From: Aphelocoma coerulescens
Lineage: Eukaryota > Chordata > Aves > Passeriformes > Corvidae
Direction of reading: 5' to 3'
DNA length: 64,000 nt
Assembly (NCBI RefSeq): GCF_041296385.1
Contig: NW_027184078.1
Coordinates: 620,001-684,000, forward strand
The translations under genes and the position numbers were made by a program. The notes below the pieces were generated by a model. It was not told the origin of the DNA. It ran no database searches and worked only from the letters and a program-made list of their open reading frames with translations. Positions within the stretch are counted from its first letter, which is position 1; each line of letters begins with the position of its first letter. Shown piece by piece: positions 27,701-46,911 of the stretch.

Positions 27701-28435
27701 AGAAGAAGGTAAAAAGCCCAAGTCCCAGGAAAACAAACTTCAACTCTCCATCTCCCTCTGGAGAAAAGGAGCCGAAAGCGCGCTGGAAAGCAAGCAGGGC
27801 GCTCCCTCCGCTCTTCTCGCTGCTGCAGCAGAACACAGAGGCGTGTGTGTCTGTGTCCTTGAACAATCGCTTTGAAAAGTTCGCTCGGTTTTTTCTCTCT
27901 CCCCCGTCGGGCTCAGTTTAAAGGCACAGAAAGGCACAGGATTGATTTCTGGGCAGAGAGCAGCGATAGGGGATACACATCATAAACTCACCCCCAGACA
28001 GGAATGTACAGAGTTGGAGAGCTCTACAGTCCTGTGTCTTTAGTTCCAAGGGTATGGAAGTGTCGATGGGTCCTTTGGTAATCGCACAGTTCTGGATCGG
28101 TTCCCGCCATGTGGAGCCATTTTTATACAGAAGTCAGTGTATTCACACAGCACAGATTGTTGTGTTTTCCTGTGTATCAATTTCTGTGTAAACCTGCATC
28201 CCGTTGTACAGTTTTATCGATGTATGAATTTCTGTGTAAAGCTGCGTGGCCTTGTAGAGTTTGGTTCAGGCTCTGTGGGTGTTGAGAGAGTTCGATGGAT
28301 GTTTGGCTTTCTCTCCAGATGTGTATCTGTACAGGTATCACCGTGTGACCCATCAGACATTTAACTGTGTGAACCAAAAGGGATCTTTGTATCTTTCCAT
28401 ATGGAGAGCAGAGATGGAACAATCTGCAGGAAGCT
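24791..28435. other. Long intergenic stretch, no gene recognised
   Basis: Several open frames of 100-250 codons occur on both strands (for example 25136-26351) but overlap each other, show no domain, and look like chance frames in GC-rich DNA. An AT-rich TTTGTATTTAT tract lies at about 27240-27330. No LTR pair or RNA gene was recognised. Confidence 0.45.
27240..27330. repeat. TTTGTATTTAT simple tandem repeat
   Basis: Short imperfect array of CTTTGTATTTAT-like units. Confidence 0.7.
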
Positions 28436-29402
28436 TGTAACAGAATGTTGGGGTTTTGGGAGTTCTCCTGGGGTTTTCTTCTGTTAAAGGAATTTTCCCC
28501 ATACATGTTGCCACAGGGACAAATTACTGGGTGCTTAAGAAAAACAAAAGACCTGGCCATAAATGGAGGGGGGCATCTTGCTACTCTTTTTTTCACCTGG
28601 CTGTGTGGGCAGTCAGTCCCTGGCGTTTTGGATGACGGAGAGAGAGGCTGCTTCTTCGGCTGCTTTCCTTCTACCGGAGAGACCCAGGGATTCCCAAGCC
28701 CGCCTTCCCTGCCCCGCTGGGAGCCAGGCTGCGGCCGCCCTGCCGCTGCCATTGCTTCAAGCCTTCGCTGCTCTGTAGCCCGGCTCTCCCTGCCTGCCAA
28801 GACCTCCAGGGGTTCCCACCGCAGCTCCGGAACTTTGATACATCTTGTCTGCCATGCGGGATTTGTGCTCGTCCCTGCCACTCCAGCCTGCCGTTCCAGC
28901 CTGCCATTCCAGCCTGCTGTTCCCGAGGGTCCGGCTGGACACCAGGATCGGCTGCCCAGGGGGTTTTTGAAGCCTTTGTTCCATCCCTTCCCGGGATCCC
29001 AGGCCGTCAGTGCCGCGTGCTCCCCGAGCTCGCTCCGGAGCGCCCCCTGCAGCCGTGGGGGAACCATCGCACCTGCCCTGCTCACCAGGAGCCGCCAGCG
29101 CCCCAGCTGGCTGCGAGCGGAACTGCACCCAAGGGGAAACGGCCTGACAGCTGAGAAGGCTGGGACTCGGTTTGTGATTGTTTGCTGTTACTGCCATAGC
29201 TATTGCTGTTTGTTTGACTGGTTATACACATATAGATATATATTAGTAAAGAACTGTTATTCCTGTTCCTCATATCTTTGCCTATAAAGCTCCTTAATTT
29301 CAAAATTATAATAATTCAGAGGGAAGGGGGTTGCATTTTTTTTTTCTTCCATTTCAGGAGAGACTCCTACCTTCCTTGGCAGACACCTGTCTTTCAAACC
29401 AA
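28436..29402 (+). mobile_element. Probable solo LTR of an avian ERVL-type element
   Basis: Starts TGTAACAGAATGTTGGGG and ends CTTTCAAACCAAGACA. It contains TTAGTAAAGAACTGTTATTC and the TTCAAAATTATAATAATTC block that I recognise from avian ERVL LTRs. No internal retroviral sequence flanks it, so it is a solo LTR. A clean target duplication was not found, so borders are approximate. The long open frame at 28445-29287 lies wholly inside the LTR and is not a gene. Confidence 0.6.
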
Positions 29403-29685
29403 GACACTGGGAGCAACTGGGACCACAGTGGGGGCAAATACAATCATACAGGGAATGACTGGGTTCATACTGGAAGTGACTGGAGCCACACTGGACTCTT
29501 ACTGAGAGTGAAAGCAGCCATGCTGGGTGTGACTGGGAGCCACTGGGACCACGCTGTGGGCAACTGGCATCTTATTGGGAGCAACTAGGACCATACTGAA
29601 AACACAGTGGGAGTGCCTGTAAGCGACCAGGATGATGCTGGGAGTGACCGGGATCATACTGGGGGTGACTGGGAACCACCGCTGA
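29403..29685. repeat. Minisatellite of ACTGGGAGTGACTGGGATCATACTGGG type (inverted family member)
   Basis: Reverse-complement form of the array at 18010-18735: repeated GACTGGGA.CATACTGG units over about 280 bp. It could be a remnant of a class II intron, since the other two arrays flank class II exons. Confidence 0.7.
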
Positions 29686-29945
29686 GGCAGCGGCGGAGCT
29701 CGGAGGCAGCCCCAGCACAGGTGGGAGCCGCGCTCGGTTCTGGCGGGGCTCGGCGCTGGCTGCGGGCGGAGGGGGCGGCAGGGGGCTGGGGCGGGTTCGT
29801 TGTGCCGTGTGGGCGCCGTGTTCGCCCTGGCGTGAGGGCGCTGCGGGAGCGGCTGCCCGCGCTCTCCTTGCCGCTGCTGCCTCGGCAGGAGCCGGTGCCG
29901 GAGCAGCGCTGGCTCGTCCCGGCTGCTGTGGGTAGGACAGAGGTG
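29686..29945 (+). repeat. GC-rich duplicated module, copy 1
   Basis: About 260 bp nearly identical to 40383-40644 (shared GCGGAGCTCGGAGGC, GGTGGGAGCCGCGCTCGGTT, CAGGAGCCGGTGCCGGAGCA). It looks like a CpG-island first exon with a CAG/GTGGGAG donor, not a protein-coding segment. Confidence 0.7.
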
Positions 29946-30255
29946 GCTGCTCTGTCCCTGGGACTGTTCCTTGGAAGGTTCAGACTTCCCGATCTGCCCT
30001 CCAATATGCACATACCCGTTTTGTTTGTTTTAGTAAAACAAAATATATTAGTAACTCCATTGAGTCTTTGTTCTTCTTCTCTAAGTTCAGGAATTTAACA
30101 TGGCCTTGGCTGAGCAGCAGTCCATGGCAATCAGTAACATTTTCTGGAAGTGATAGTTTCTTTCACTCCTTCCTACCTACAGCTCCCTGGCCCTATCTAA
30201 AGCAGATTCACGGGCTTTGTTTGTTTAAGTCACATTCACCTTATTCCTTCCCCCC
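29946..30255 (-). mobile_element. Fragment of the old ERV's LTR (duplicate of about 40.86-41.15 kb)
   Basis: Shares TCAGACTTCCCGATCTGCC, TGAGTCTTTGTTCTTCTTCT and CTTGGCTGAGCAGCAGT with the LTR at 40646-41143, and ends at a CCCCCCT pyrimidine tract (polypurine tract on the minus strand). The TATA/poly(A)-signal part found at 40.70-40.85 kb is deleted here. Confidence 0.6.
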
Positions 30256-30860
30256 TGTAACTGCCGGAGCCCCTCCCCTGCTTGCGCTCGCAGGTGCCAC
30301 CGAATGCGTGTCCCGGGATCGCATCTCCCCGCCCGCAGCCTCCAGCGCCCGCCCTGTCCTGGGCTGGCCCTGGGCTGGCGGCAGCGAGCCCGACAGAAAC
30401 CAATGCCCGCGGGGCCACCGGGGCTGAGAGCCGTGCAAGGGACGCTTTGGTTTGCAGGGGCAGAAGGGCCTGGGCTCCTCCCGTGCCCCGTTTGACTTGG
30501 TTTAGGATTCAATGTTTTGGCCGACGTGGGAGGGGAAAAAGGCGTGGTTTTTCTCCAGCACTGGGCGGGTTTTTGCCTCTCATGGAGCACTTGGACCTTC
30601 TCCGGGCCCCCTCTGCCCTCTTGCCGAACCAGTGGCATTTCCCACCCCACGCAGTTTGTAAACAAGAGTCGGCTGCAGTCGAGAAGGCTCCAGGTGCCTC
30701 CTTCCAGGCTGACTCTGCCGATGCTGAGGCTGCTCTGGGCTCTGCCAGGGCTCTGCTGGGGCTCAGCTCTGGGCAAGGCTGGGCCCGCTCTCCCCTCACA
30801 TTGTTCCGGGCAGCTGAGTCACTGGAGAACAAGGAAGGGACACGTCAAGGGACTTGAGGT
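30256..30860 (+). pseudogene. PIM-like intron/flank-derived fragment
   Basis: Resembles intron 4 and the downstream flank of the PIM-like gene: GACAGAAACCAATGCCCG region, GTGGTTTTTCTCCAGCACTG, and GATGCTGAGGCTGCTCTGGG also found near 24690. No kinase exon was recognised. Probably a residue of another duplicated PIM copy. Confidence 0.5.
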
Positions 30861-30993
30861 TTAACAGAGTTTTTATTCAAAAAACTGCCATAACTACCAG
30901 GCTGTCCTAACCACCATAACTAACTAGCAGTGCTAACTACCGTAACTATCCACTTGTCCTAACTACTATAACAAAAAGCTGTCCCCAGGTGCT

Positions 30994-38387
<7,394 letters not shown>

Positions 38388-38894
38388 TTTGGCCGTGCTG
38401 CACACGTCGCAGACTGTACCCCTGCAAGCACAGAAGGACACCCGGCAGGGGCAGGGCTGGCTGCTGAGAATGCCTCGGGCAGGAGGATCCTCCGGCAACC
38501 AGCGGGCGCCCAGAGCCGCTCTGGACACTGAGGGCTCCGTGCCCACAGCAACGGGAACACGGCGAGGACGCGGCAGCGTTCCCGTGACATCACAGCAGCA
38601 GCTCACGCAAGAACCGCCTGGAAGGTTCTCCTCTGTCACAAAGGAGCACAAAGGATCCTCCCGGGGCACAGCCTGTTGCTCAAAGCATCCAAGAGGAACC
38701 CAGAAAATGCAGCAGACCAGGACAGCCCATAGCCAAGCCTGAACACTGAGGAGGAACGAGGACAGGACCAAACCAAAGGAATCACGACCTTTAGTCACTG
38801 ATGCTGCTGACTAAAACCAGCAAGGATTGTTCCGTCTGGGATTTCTGTTCTAGTTCTAGAAACAAGCAAAGTTCTCCACTCTAAATATACAGAG

Positions 38895-39800
38895 AGCAGG
38901 AACTGAGGAGGAGGCGGGATGAGGAAGGAGGAGAACAGCAGGAGGTGGAGGAGAGAGAAAAAGGAGGAGCAGGAGGAGGAGGAGCAGGATCAGGAATAGA
39001 AGGAGAAGCAGGAGGTTCCAGTGCCCGCTGTGTCCGCAGCACTCCCGGCCCCGGGAGCATCCCCCCCCCGGCATCCTGCAGGTGGCTGGGGAAGGGGAGC
39101 TCGTCCTGAATCTATCAGGGGGTTCCTGAGAGGGTTTTTTATTGGGGAGTGTTTGGAGCTAGCAGATTCCAGAACCGAGCCCCAAATATCTTTTAGTGTT
39201 CTGGGAGAGGTTTTTGTGTGTGTGTATGTTTGGATCTTTCAGGACCCCAAATCTGAGCCCCTTGGGGGGATCATCTCCCCTTACATCAGCCAATACACAG
39301 AGAGGAGAGGCCCTTCCTCTGCCCTCACTGTGGGAAGGGTTTCATCCACAGCTCAACACCAAGGGAGGCACCGCTAAGGGAAGCCCTGCGAGTGCCCCGA
39401 GTGCGGGAAGAGCTTCGTGCGCTGCTCCAGCTCCATCCCCCGTGGGAGGATCGGCGTTGGATGATCCCCAGTGACCCCCGTGGGGCAGAGCCCTGGTGAC
39501 CCCCGTTCCGGGTGATCCCCGCTGGGTGGGGGGAAAGTGTTGGAGAGATTTCTTTGCCTTCTCCTTGTGCTGCTGGGATTTGGTTGGTGATAAATTCCCT
39601 CCCTGTGCCCAGGCTGGGTCTGTTGTGCCCGTGCCGGTGCTCGAGGCGGGATCTCTCCCGCTCCTTCTCTCAGCTCCTGGGCCTTTCCTTGTATTTCCTG
39701 TCCCTGTGCAGTAGCAGAGGGCAGGGACAGAGCGGTTTTGGTGTCTCCCGGCATCCAGGCAGGGCCAGCCCAGCCCTGGGGGTTGTGAGGGGCTTGTGGG
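38895..39800 (+). pseudogene. Zinc-finger gene relic lacking the finger array
   Basis: The 5' part (about 38900-39110, GGAGGAG tract and GGTTCCAGTGCCCGCTGTG) matches 56880-57020. The 3' part (39370-39795, starting GGGAAGCCCTGCGAGTGCCC) is almost identical to 58161-58590. Between them the eight-finger exon is gone except for one damaged finger (CPHCGKGF near 39330, then a frameshift to HQGRHR and stop). A deletion has removed the DNA-binding array. Confidence 0.75.
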
Positions 39801-40179
39801 GGTCCCTCGTTTGCGGGACATCCGCTTGGTTTGGGTTGTTCTTCCCAAGCTGGGCATAAAGGACTTTGGGAGTTTTCTGCCACAAATCTCTCCCCTCGTG
39901 CACTCAGCCAAAGGGGTTTGGGGCGATTTTTCCTTTTTCGGGGAAATCAAAGCCATGCACTGATGCTCCGAATTAGGGGCGGGAGTAGCGAGGCTGCAGG
40001 GCTTCCCAAGGAGCCGGAGGCAGCCAACACGCAGGGCTGGGCAAGTCGGGCCGGGAGCAGCGGAGAGCTTTGTTTCCCTTCTCAGCTGAATGGCGGCTCG
40101 GGCCGGGCCCGTTCCAGGGCTGTTCCTCAGCTGCGGCTTTCCCCTCACGCAGCCCGGGGGGCGCCGGGAGCGCGGGGCG

Positions 40180-40645
40180 AGGCTGGGCCGTGTGCAGAGC
40201 CCGCCCCTCGCTGCGATTGGGCGGTGCTGCCGTCAGTCGTGGTTCTGGCGCGCTGATTGGTCGGAGCGGGGAGCAGCCCGGGCCCGGAGCCGCCGGCAGG
40301 GCGGCCGTGGCGCAGCAGAGGCGCCATTGGCGGAGCGTCTGTGCGGGCCCGGGAGCGGCGGCGGCGGCCGGAGCCCGGTGAGGCGGCGGCGGAGCTCGGA
40401 GGCGGCCCCAGCGCAGGTGGGAGCCGCGCTCGGTTCTGGCGGGGCTCGGGGCTGGCTGCGGGCGGAGAGGGCGGCAGGGGGCTGGGGCGGGTTCGTTGTG
40501 CCGTGTGGGCGCCGTGTTCGCCCTGGCGTGAGGGCGCTGCGGGAGCGGCTGCCCGCGCTCTCCTTGCCGCTGATGCCTCGGCAGGAGCCGGTGCCGGAGC
40601 AGCGCTGGCTCGTCCCGGCTGCTGTGGGTAGGACAGAGGTGGCTG
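40180..40645 (+). promoter_or_regulatory. CpG-island-like region with CCAAT motifs; includes duplicated module copy 2
   Basis: Very GC-rich with two GATTGG (CCAAT) motifs at about 40216 and 40253, followed by a possible non-coding exon ending GCGCAG/GTGGGAG near 40414. From 40383 on it is the second copy of the module at 29686. Probably a duplicated housekeeping-type promoter; no downstream coding exon is visible. Confidence 0.45.
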
Positions 40646-41143
40646 CCCCGTGGGCGGGAGTGTGCGGGAAAGTTCCTGTGGCCAGAGGTTTGTGTGCCCA
40701 GAGGAGCCGGAGGAGTCCTGTAAAAGGAACTTTATTCCTGGACCAAGGGAGAGGCCACGGGGCATTTCCCGTGGGGTCTGTCCAAGTGTTGGAGGACGCA
40801 GCCTCCTTTTTATGCCGATTTCCCCGGCCGCATCTCCGTGTCCCTTTCCCCCGTGGCTGAGGTCCTTGGAAGGTACAGACTTCCCGATCTGCCTGCTGCA
40901 TGTGCCCCTTAATGTGCACCCCCACTTTGTATAACGTCCGATATTCATGGCTCTGTGGAGTCTTTGTTCTTCTTCTGGAAGTTCAGGAATTTCGCAGGAC
41001 CTTGGCTGAGCAGCAGTTCGTGTCAATTAGTAACATCTTCTAAAATTTATGGTTTCTCACGTTACTTCCTTATCTCCAATTCCCTGACCCTATCTCCAAT
41101 GGGATTCACACCATCTGTTTGTAAAGACACGTTAATTTTTTTC
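40646..41143 (-). repeat. 3' LTR of the old minus-strand ERV
   Basis: On the minus strand it has CATAAAAAGG (TATA box, about 40812-40821) and AATAAAG (poly(A) signal, about 40730). It abuts a polypurine tract (CCCCCCTCTTC on the plus strand, about 41150). Related LTR sequence lies at 29946-30255 and about 56140-56320. Borders approximate. Confidence 0.6.
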
Positions 41144-41145
41144 CT

Positions 41146-42665
41146 TTAAATCCCCCCTCTTCTTATTTTCTCAGTACTTCTCTTTACAAAGTTTATAATT
41201 GCCTTAATCTGTTCTTCCTGAGCCTTCTTTGGTTTTGGGATTATTCTCAGTGACCTCATTCTGTGTCCTTTTGTAGCCATTTCTGGGTCAGGAGGCCTGG
41301 CTGCCACCTGCATGCCCTTGATCCCCTGCTGAATGAGCTGCACTGAGCAAGGTGTGGTGCGTGGTAAAAAGATGAGAGTTGCTGTAGCACCTGAGAGGAG
41401 AAATAGCATTCGTTTAACCCATGGTCTGCCAGGGAACCACGAAAACGTGTCCCATTCCCATCCTTTCCACGTTTGGAGCGGTACATGAACTGCTTCCTTC
41501 TTTCCTTTGTTCTCTGTTTCACCACTTTTCCTTGGCCATCTCTTTGCCAAGAGCAGTTTGAGTCATTTAATTTTCCACATCCTCCTGGTCCTTCTGCTAA
41601 AAGAGAATCTGATGCTATCCCAGGGTGAAATGTGGCGTTGCTCATGGGAGTGGATTGGTGGGTGAGAAGGTCAGGAGCTGGAGCTGTGTGCTTGGTCATG
41701 ATTTGGAGGACAGCTTGTAACCTAATGATGCATTGAAATGATCAGTGGGTTCTCTGGCACCTGGTATGAATTTGTTTGAGTTCCCAGGGGCTGCTCCATG
41801 GTGTTGTAGGATTTGTTCTGGTGGCCGTTCATCTTTTCCCCATTTTTGGGTGCTCCCAAAAATGCCAGGGATGCATCAATTGACCTCTTTTCTCTGATTA
41901 AATCATCACATCCTTGGATTCCCAAGTGATTTCGCTGAACTTGTGGCAGCAAAAGCAGCCCAGTGGTCAAACCCACCCTGTAAAACACAGAGAGTGCCAG
42001 GAGATGTTGGAGTGGGGAGAGGGATGATTCTCCCCCGCTTTTTTGAGGGAAGTTCTCCCAACATTCTCGGTTTGCTGTTTTCCTTTGCAGCTTCAGGGAT
42101 TTCTGTTGCAGAGTCAGAGATGCTCAGTGTGGGCTCTGCCTTTAGCGATGCGAATTCCGTCTGTGCAGGGAGGCAGAGCTTGGGGTGAGGGGCAGAGGGA
42201 ATCAGCCCAATTCCTCTGGCATGCAAGGAGAGCCTGGGACATTGTGCACACTTTCCCCCATCAGAGTTCGTTTGCATTTCTAAAGCTCCACTGCTGGCTG
42301 CCTGGAAGGAAGCTTCTCATCCAGGGCAGCCATCAGGTGACTCACATGTGGCCCCCCCAAAACCGGCTTTTTTCCCCCTTTTATTTTTTAAATATTTTAT
42401 TAACTGTTTATGAGGAAAAGGGTCAGTTTTAAAGCTCTTCCAGTTTTGCAGAATGCAACCTACAGGTGAACATTGAAAAACCCATTCCGAAATTCTGCCA
42501 TCACTAACAGCCACGCACACACACAAAAAAGTCCCTAAGCAATAAAGATTTTTTGCTCCTTCTCCTCGGCCTAAAAATTGACTCTCACACTTTTGGCCCA
42601 AACCCAACTGACAATACCAAAGTAGGATCATTAAGAAAAAACATTCTAATGGTGTCATCTTGTCA
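41146..42665 (-). pseudogene. env: Old ERV env remnant
   Basis: A possible signal peptide and start of the surface subunit lie at about 42.55-42.66 kb (hydrophobic FFLMILLWYCQLGLG). A membrane-anchor-like segment followed by a basic tail is at about 41.15-41.50 kb (RMLFLLSGATATLIFLP). The parts are in different frames with stops between. Confidence 0.45.
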
Positions 42666-43706
42666 CTGAAACTGTGGGAAGAACAAAAACTCTCCAACAA
42701 ACGTTTAGTGTTAGCGGTTCAAGGCATTACTTTAATCTGGCCAGGATGTGCAACAGAAATAATTTCATGCACACATAGCCCGGGTATGCAGAGAAAATCA
42801 TTTCATGGCACACAAGTTTTACTCAATTTTTCCTCAACTTGATGCAGTCTAAACCCATAGAAATCCGTTGGTTTAATGTTCATTGGTTCCAAGTTGGGCA
42901 GTTCTTAGTATTTGGTTTCCTATTGGCCCCGGATTGCTTGGCCTCTGATGTTCCTTAGGTCCACACTCCTTGATTTCCTCCTCAGCCTTTTCCAGAGCAG
43001 GGGTCTCCAGCTGTGCCGGGGGCAGTGTCTGAGGTAGCTGCTCCTTGATGTTTGCTGACAAATGTTTTGTTGATGGTCGTTATCTTTCTGGGTATCTTTT
43101 GGGCTATTCCCAGTCTGTTGAGATGTTAAGCTCATCTCTGTTGAGTGGTGTAACATCCCTTAACAAACACTTTGGAATTCCTTTCCCCAAGGCAGAGGCA
43201 AACCAAGCCTGAGTAGAGAAATAAAATTTTAAAACACTTCTGAACTTGGTATATTTTCCAGCAATCGAATCCCGCCCAGCCCAGAGTGTGAGTGTAACTG
43301 AGAGCCAGAGTGGAATTCTCCCGCTGTCTCCCGCAGCAGCTGTGGCGAGTGCAGGCACAGAAAGCTCTGCAGCTCGCCCGGTGCCAGCGAGGATTGGCCC
43401 CCAGTGCCCGGAGATGCCAGAGGAGGTGCCCAGCCAGACAATTTCAGCAGAGGATCTGTGGGCAGCCCCCGGGGCTTGCCCCGCTGTGGAGCCCTGGCTG
43501 CTGCTGCGGCCCCTTCTGTGCAGGGGCAGTGGCGGCCTCGCCTGCTCCTCCTGCAGCCGGGGAGTGCAAATCCGCGGGGCTTCAGAAAGCTTGAGGCGAA
43601 GGTGAGGGGTCCCCCCGTGTTCAGCTGTGCTGGCGGCTGTTTCTGTGCTCGGGGACACTTGGAATGGGCCACGCCCTTGGCCACCAGTGGGGCTTCTTTG
43701 CACTCC

Positions 43707-44165
43707 TCAGGCAGCACCCGATGTCCTGGCTGGATGTTGTGGGCAGCAAAGTCCCAAGGCAGGGTCTGTGCCAGCCGAGCTTCCTGTGGAAGAGATTTCA
43801 CAAGAGACAGGATTCTGGCCACTGACTGCTTGAAACATCCCTGATCTCCACCTCCCACTAGGTCGGGAATTCCCAGGATGAGGAATTGAAAACATGGATT
43901 CCGGGGGAGATAATTGAATGTCTGCCCTGGGTCTGGCTCTTCTTCTTGCCAAAGCCAATGGCAGCAGCCGTACCCGTGGCATCTTGGTTTCCCTCAGCAG
44001 CTTCAGAAGGTGTTTCTTTATTTCCCCATTCATTCTTTCTACCCGACCCGAACTCTGGGGGTGCCAGGGCGTTTGGAGGTCCCACTGAGTTCCTAAAGCA
44101 GCCAGAACGGCCTGAAGGATCTTTCCTGTAAAATGAGTTCCCCTGTCTGAGTCCATTGCTTCCAC
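43707..44165 (-). pseudogene. pol: Old ERV integrase core remnant
   Basis: Contains DSDRGTHFTGK, TPWHPQSSGRVERMN and a downstream RRRARPRADI segment, matching the D/E part of a gammaretrovirus-like DDE integrase core. The frame degenerates toward the C-terminal domain. Confidence 0.8.
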
Positions 44166-44271
44166 AATCCCATCTCTTGGAATTGTTTATTCCAAACATG
44201 CCTTAAGAACCAATGCAGGGATTGCTGAAGCAGTTGGAAATGCTTCTGCCCCGCTGTGAGCTGCCATGCTG

Positions 44272-44640
44272 TTAGCAGAAGATATTGAAGCCTTCCTGCT
44301 CAGGGCATTTCAGTGCCAGGCTCTTCCAGGCACCCCCAGCTCGGCCCTTTGAGCTGAGCATGCGGGCGCTGAGCTGCGCTTTGTCTCCTTCCCTTTCCTT
44401 AAGAGCAGCGTGTCTTGTCACTCTTTTCCCTTCTGCTGCCCTTGCAGACCCATCCCTAAACACCTTTTCTCCCTCAGGCCAGGGAATGTCTGGTAAATCT
44501 CTCCTAGGCCGGCTCTGGAGCTCTGTCACTTGGCTGCAGCCATGGGTTTCTTGCCAGCCCCGTGTCCAGGGCCGTTCAAACAGGAGGCTGGGTTCAACCC
44601 TTGCCCTGTCCTCAACTCTGAATCCTCCTGTTCCATCCAA
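44272..44640 (-). pseudogene. pol: Old ERV RNase H remnant
   Basis: The segment with PDIPWPEGEKVFRDGSARAA resembles the start of retroviral RNase H, with the usual TDGS motif changed to RDGS. Short and interrupted. Confidence 0.55.
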
Positions 44641-45186
44641 CGAGTTTCATTCTGTAAGAACCGAGCGCTGCTCATCCATTTAGAGGCTCCTTTGGTTAAC
44701 AAAGCTTTACCTTGATGCCAGGCTGGAACAATCAGAGACTCTGCTGCTGTCAGTTTTCAGGCCTCAGTTCCCATTAAAGCCGGGGCTGCACAATTCTGCA
44801 GTAAGACAATGAGGCCACTCTCTGGCCACTGGGTTAAACATTTTAGCCCAGGAATTCCTTTGGCATGGCCCTGTTTAACATCCACGTGCAATTCAAATTG
44901 TTTTTCCCTCTCTGGGAGGGCCAGGGCAGGAGGCTCAGTTAATCTGCTTTTGAAGCCTTGACAATTGTGCTTTCCTTCTGGTGTCCATGATGGGGTTTCT
45001 TGCCTGGCAGGAGAGGAGAGTTGTAGGGAGAGATGCCTGGCTCCAGAAGCGCTGCCTTCAGCAGGGACTCAGTAAGAGGCTGTAACCCCTTCCTTGCCTC
45101 CTCCCTTGGAACAGGGTATTGCTTTTAGACACCACTTGTCCTGGTTGCTTCAGAGGAATTTGGAGAGGCTCCATATCTGATTTTCC

Positions 45187-45477
45187 CTATTTCCCTGGGG
45201 CTGCCCACACTTCTGGGTTCCCTTCAGCAGAGGCCTTCGCAGACATTTGACACCAAGGTCCAGCAGCATTAGCCTCTGAATCTCCTTTGACAATATGAAT
45301 TTGCATTCCCACTTCAGCCACCAAATGCCTTCCCAGTAAATTACAATCACAATTAGGAACAAACAGAAATTGATGCATTTCAAACCCATCCCCTACATCT
45401 ACTAATAGTGCTTGAATAAAACACACCTGCTCCTCTTTCCCACTTATTGCTTGAATAATCAAAAAACTTCTTGACAA
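45187..45477 (-). pseudogene. pro: Old ERV protease remnant
   Basis: Resembles the C-terminal half of a retroviral aspartic protease (FLFVPNCDCNLLGRHLVAEV, compare the LLGRDL motif). The DTG active site is not present in this open segment. Confidence 0.6.
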
Positions 45478-45486
45478 TTTCCCCCC

Positions 45487-46390
45487 TTAGGTCTCAGATT
45501 CAGAGTGGATCGAGAGGCTCCTGTGTCCATCAGGAGCGGCCTCGTCTCGATCCAGACGCGCCCTGAATGTTCTCAAGGGCTCTGGTGTGGTGGGTCCCTG
45601 GTCTGCTGGGAGCTCTGCCAGCCCTGACAATCCATGTCCATGTGGGGTGGACTTGCTGGTGCTGAGGGTGCTGCTGTCTGTGCTTGCAGTGTCCTTCTGG
45701 CCTGCAGATGGACCCCTGATTCCTTGCCAGGGGCTGTTTGGGTGGGCTCTGCCGTGCCGAGGAGGGCAATGCCTGTGCCAGGTGCTTGTGGCCGCCGCCG
45801 TCCCCTGGGTGCTGGGGCCCCCTTGGGCCCTGCGGTTCATCCCTGGGGGGCTGTAGAAACTCTGCCATGGCCTTTGCCTTCGCCTTGGCCTTTTGCTCAT
45901 CCCTTCCTGCATTCCCCTGCTGAGCCTTTCTGGCCAAGTGCTCCAGGGGCTTCTTGTGCCTCTCCTGCAGCCCCCTCAGTGCCTGTGGGTGCTCATCCTC
46001 CAACAGCTGCTGAGCTTTCTGCAAAATCATTCGTTTCTCCAGTGACCCAAACAAGATCGATAAAAGAAAATCCTGATCCTTCCACATCCCGCAGCCTCCT
46101 GGGGGCCGGGGGCCACTGCCGGCCCTGCCCGGGGGGTGTTGGGGTCAGGCAGTGCCCGGCACTGGGCCCCGGCTGCCCCACAGCCCCGGCCCGGCCCCAC
46201 AGCTCCCCACAGGCCCCCAGCCCGTGCTGCCCTGTCCTGCTGCTCCCCACCACAGAGAAACACCCTGAGATTCTGAACTTCTTTGTTTCCCTGTCCTGGA
46301 ACGTGGGAAGAAAAGAGATCTGGATCAGCTGTCAAATTGTGAGGATAAGATGCTGCTGAAAAATATCCCATTCCTCACTTTTTTCTCTTC
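45487..46390 (-). pseudogene. gag: Old ERV gag remnant
   Basis: Capsid C-terminal-like sequence (MILQKAQQLLEDEHPQALRG) followed by a Lys/Ala and Pro/Gln-rich nucleocapsid-like region, with stops and frame changes. Interrupted at 46391 by ERV2. Confidence 0.5.
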
Positions 46391-46394
46391 CTCC
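46391..46394. repeat. ERV2 target-site duplication (CTCC), left copy
   Basis: CTCC precedes the left LTR and is repeated at 55891-55894 after the right LTR. The 4-bp size fits a gammaretrovirus-type integrase. Confidence 0.75.
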
Positions 46395-46874
46395 TGTTAT
46401 AAATTAAGACTACGCCAATTAGCAACAATTTATGGTTTATTAATTGTAGCAAGTAGAAAGTGAGCAAATTACAGCGCTGGGTGACCGGGGAGTCTGCGCT
46501 CCACCTCTGTCACGTAAGTATTCTAGCTGTCCCCCCTATTTATATGATTTTACTTCCGTCTTCGTGGATTGCTTGAACCACTCTGCGCATGTGCCACTTG
46601 TTGCTAGGGGGTCGTCTTCTGCCTTCTGGTGGTCGTTGGGGATGAAGGAAGTAGTCTTCCTCTTCTGTCCTCTGTTCGACCTTTTGTTCCTTGTCCATTT
46701 TTAGAAGAAGAAGACACAGTATCTGGCATATCATCTTTTTTTTGTTCTTATATGGAAAAAAGAGCTGAACATGCAGTGTTTGGCATGCCACACTCTCCTG
46801 TTATGCAAGCATCTGTACGGCAATACAGTAGTTGCAGAAGCGATACTTAGCAATACATATCCTGAGTATATTTG

Positions 46875-46911
<37 letters not shown>

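Larger units (their letters stand above)
41144..46390 (-). mobile_element. Old, decayed class I ERV (internal region, 3' to 5' along the window)
   Basis: Minus-strand retrovirus remnants in normal order: gag (45487-46390), protease (45187-45477), remnant RT/RNase H (44272-44960), integrase (43707-44165), env (about 41146-42665). Most of the RT core is missing between about 44.96 and 45.19 kb. Many stops and frameshifts. The element is cut in its gag/leader by ERV2; its remaining 5' end lies at 55895-56330. Confidence 0.75.

Noticed and set aside
28445..29287. 280-codon open frame
   Set aside because: Falls completely inside the ERVL-like LTR; chance frame.
44285..44683. 132-codon plus-strand frame
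   Set aside because: Antisense to the old ERV RNase H remnant.
46629..46850. 73-codon frame present in both ERV2 LTRs
   Set aside because: Identical because the LTRs are identical; antisense to transcription, no motif. A superantigen-like LTR gene was considered, but the frame is too short and on the wrong strand.
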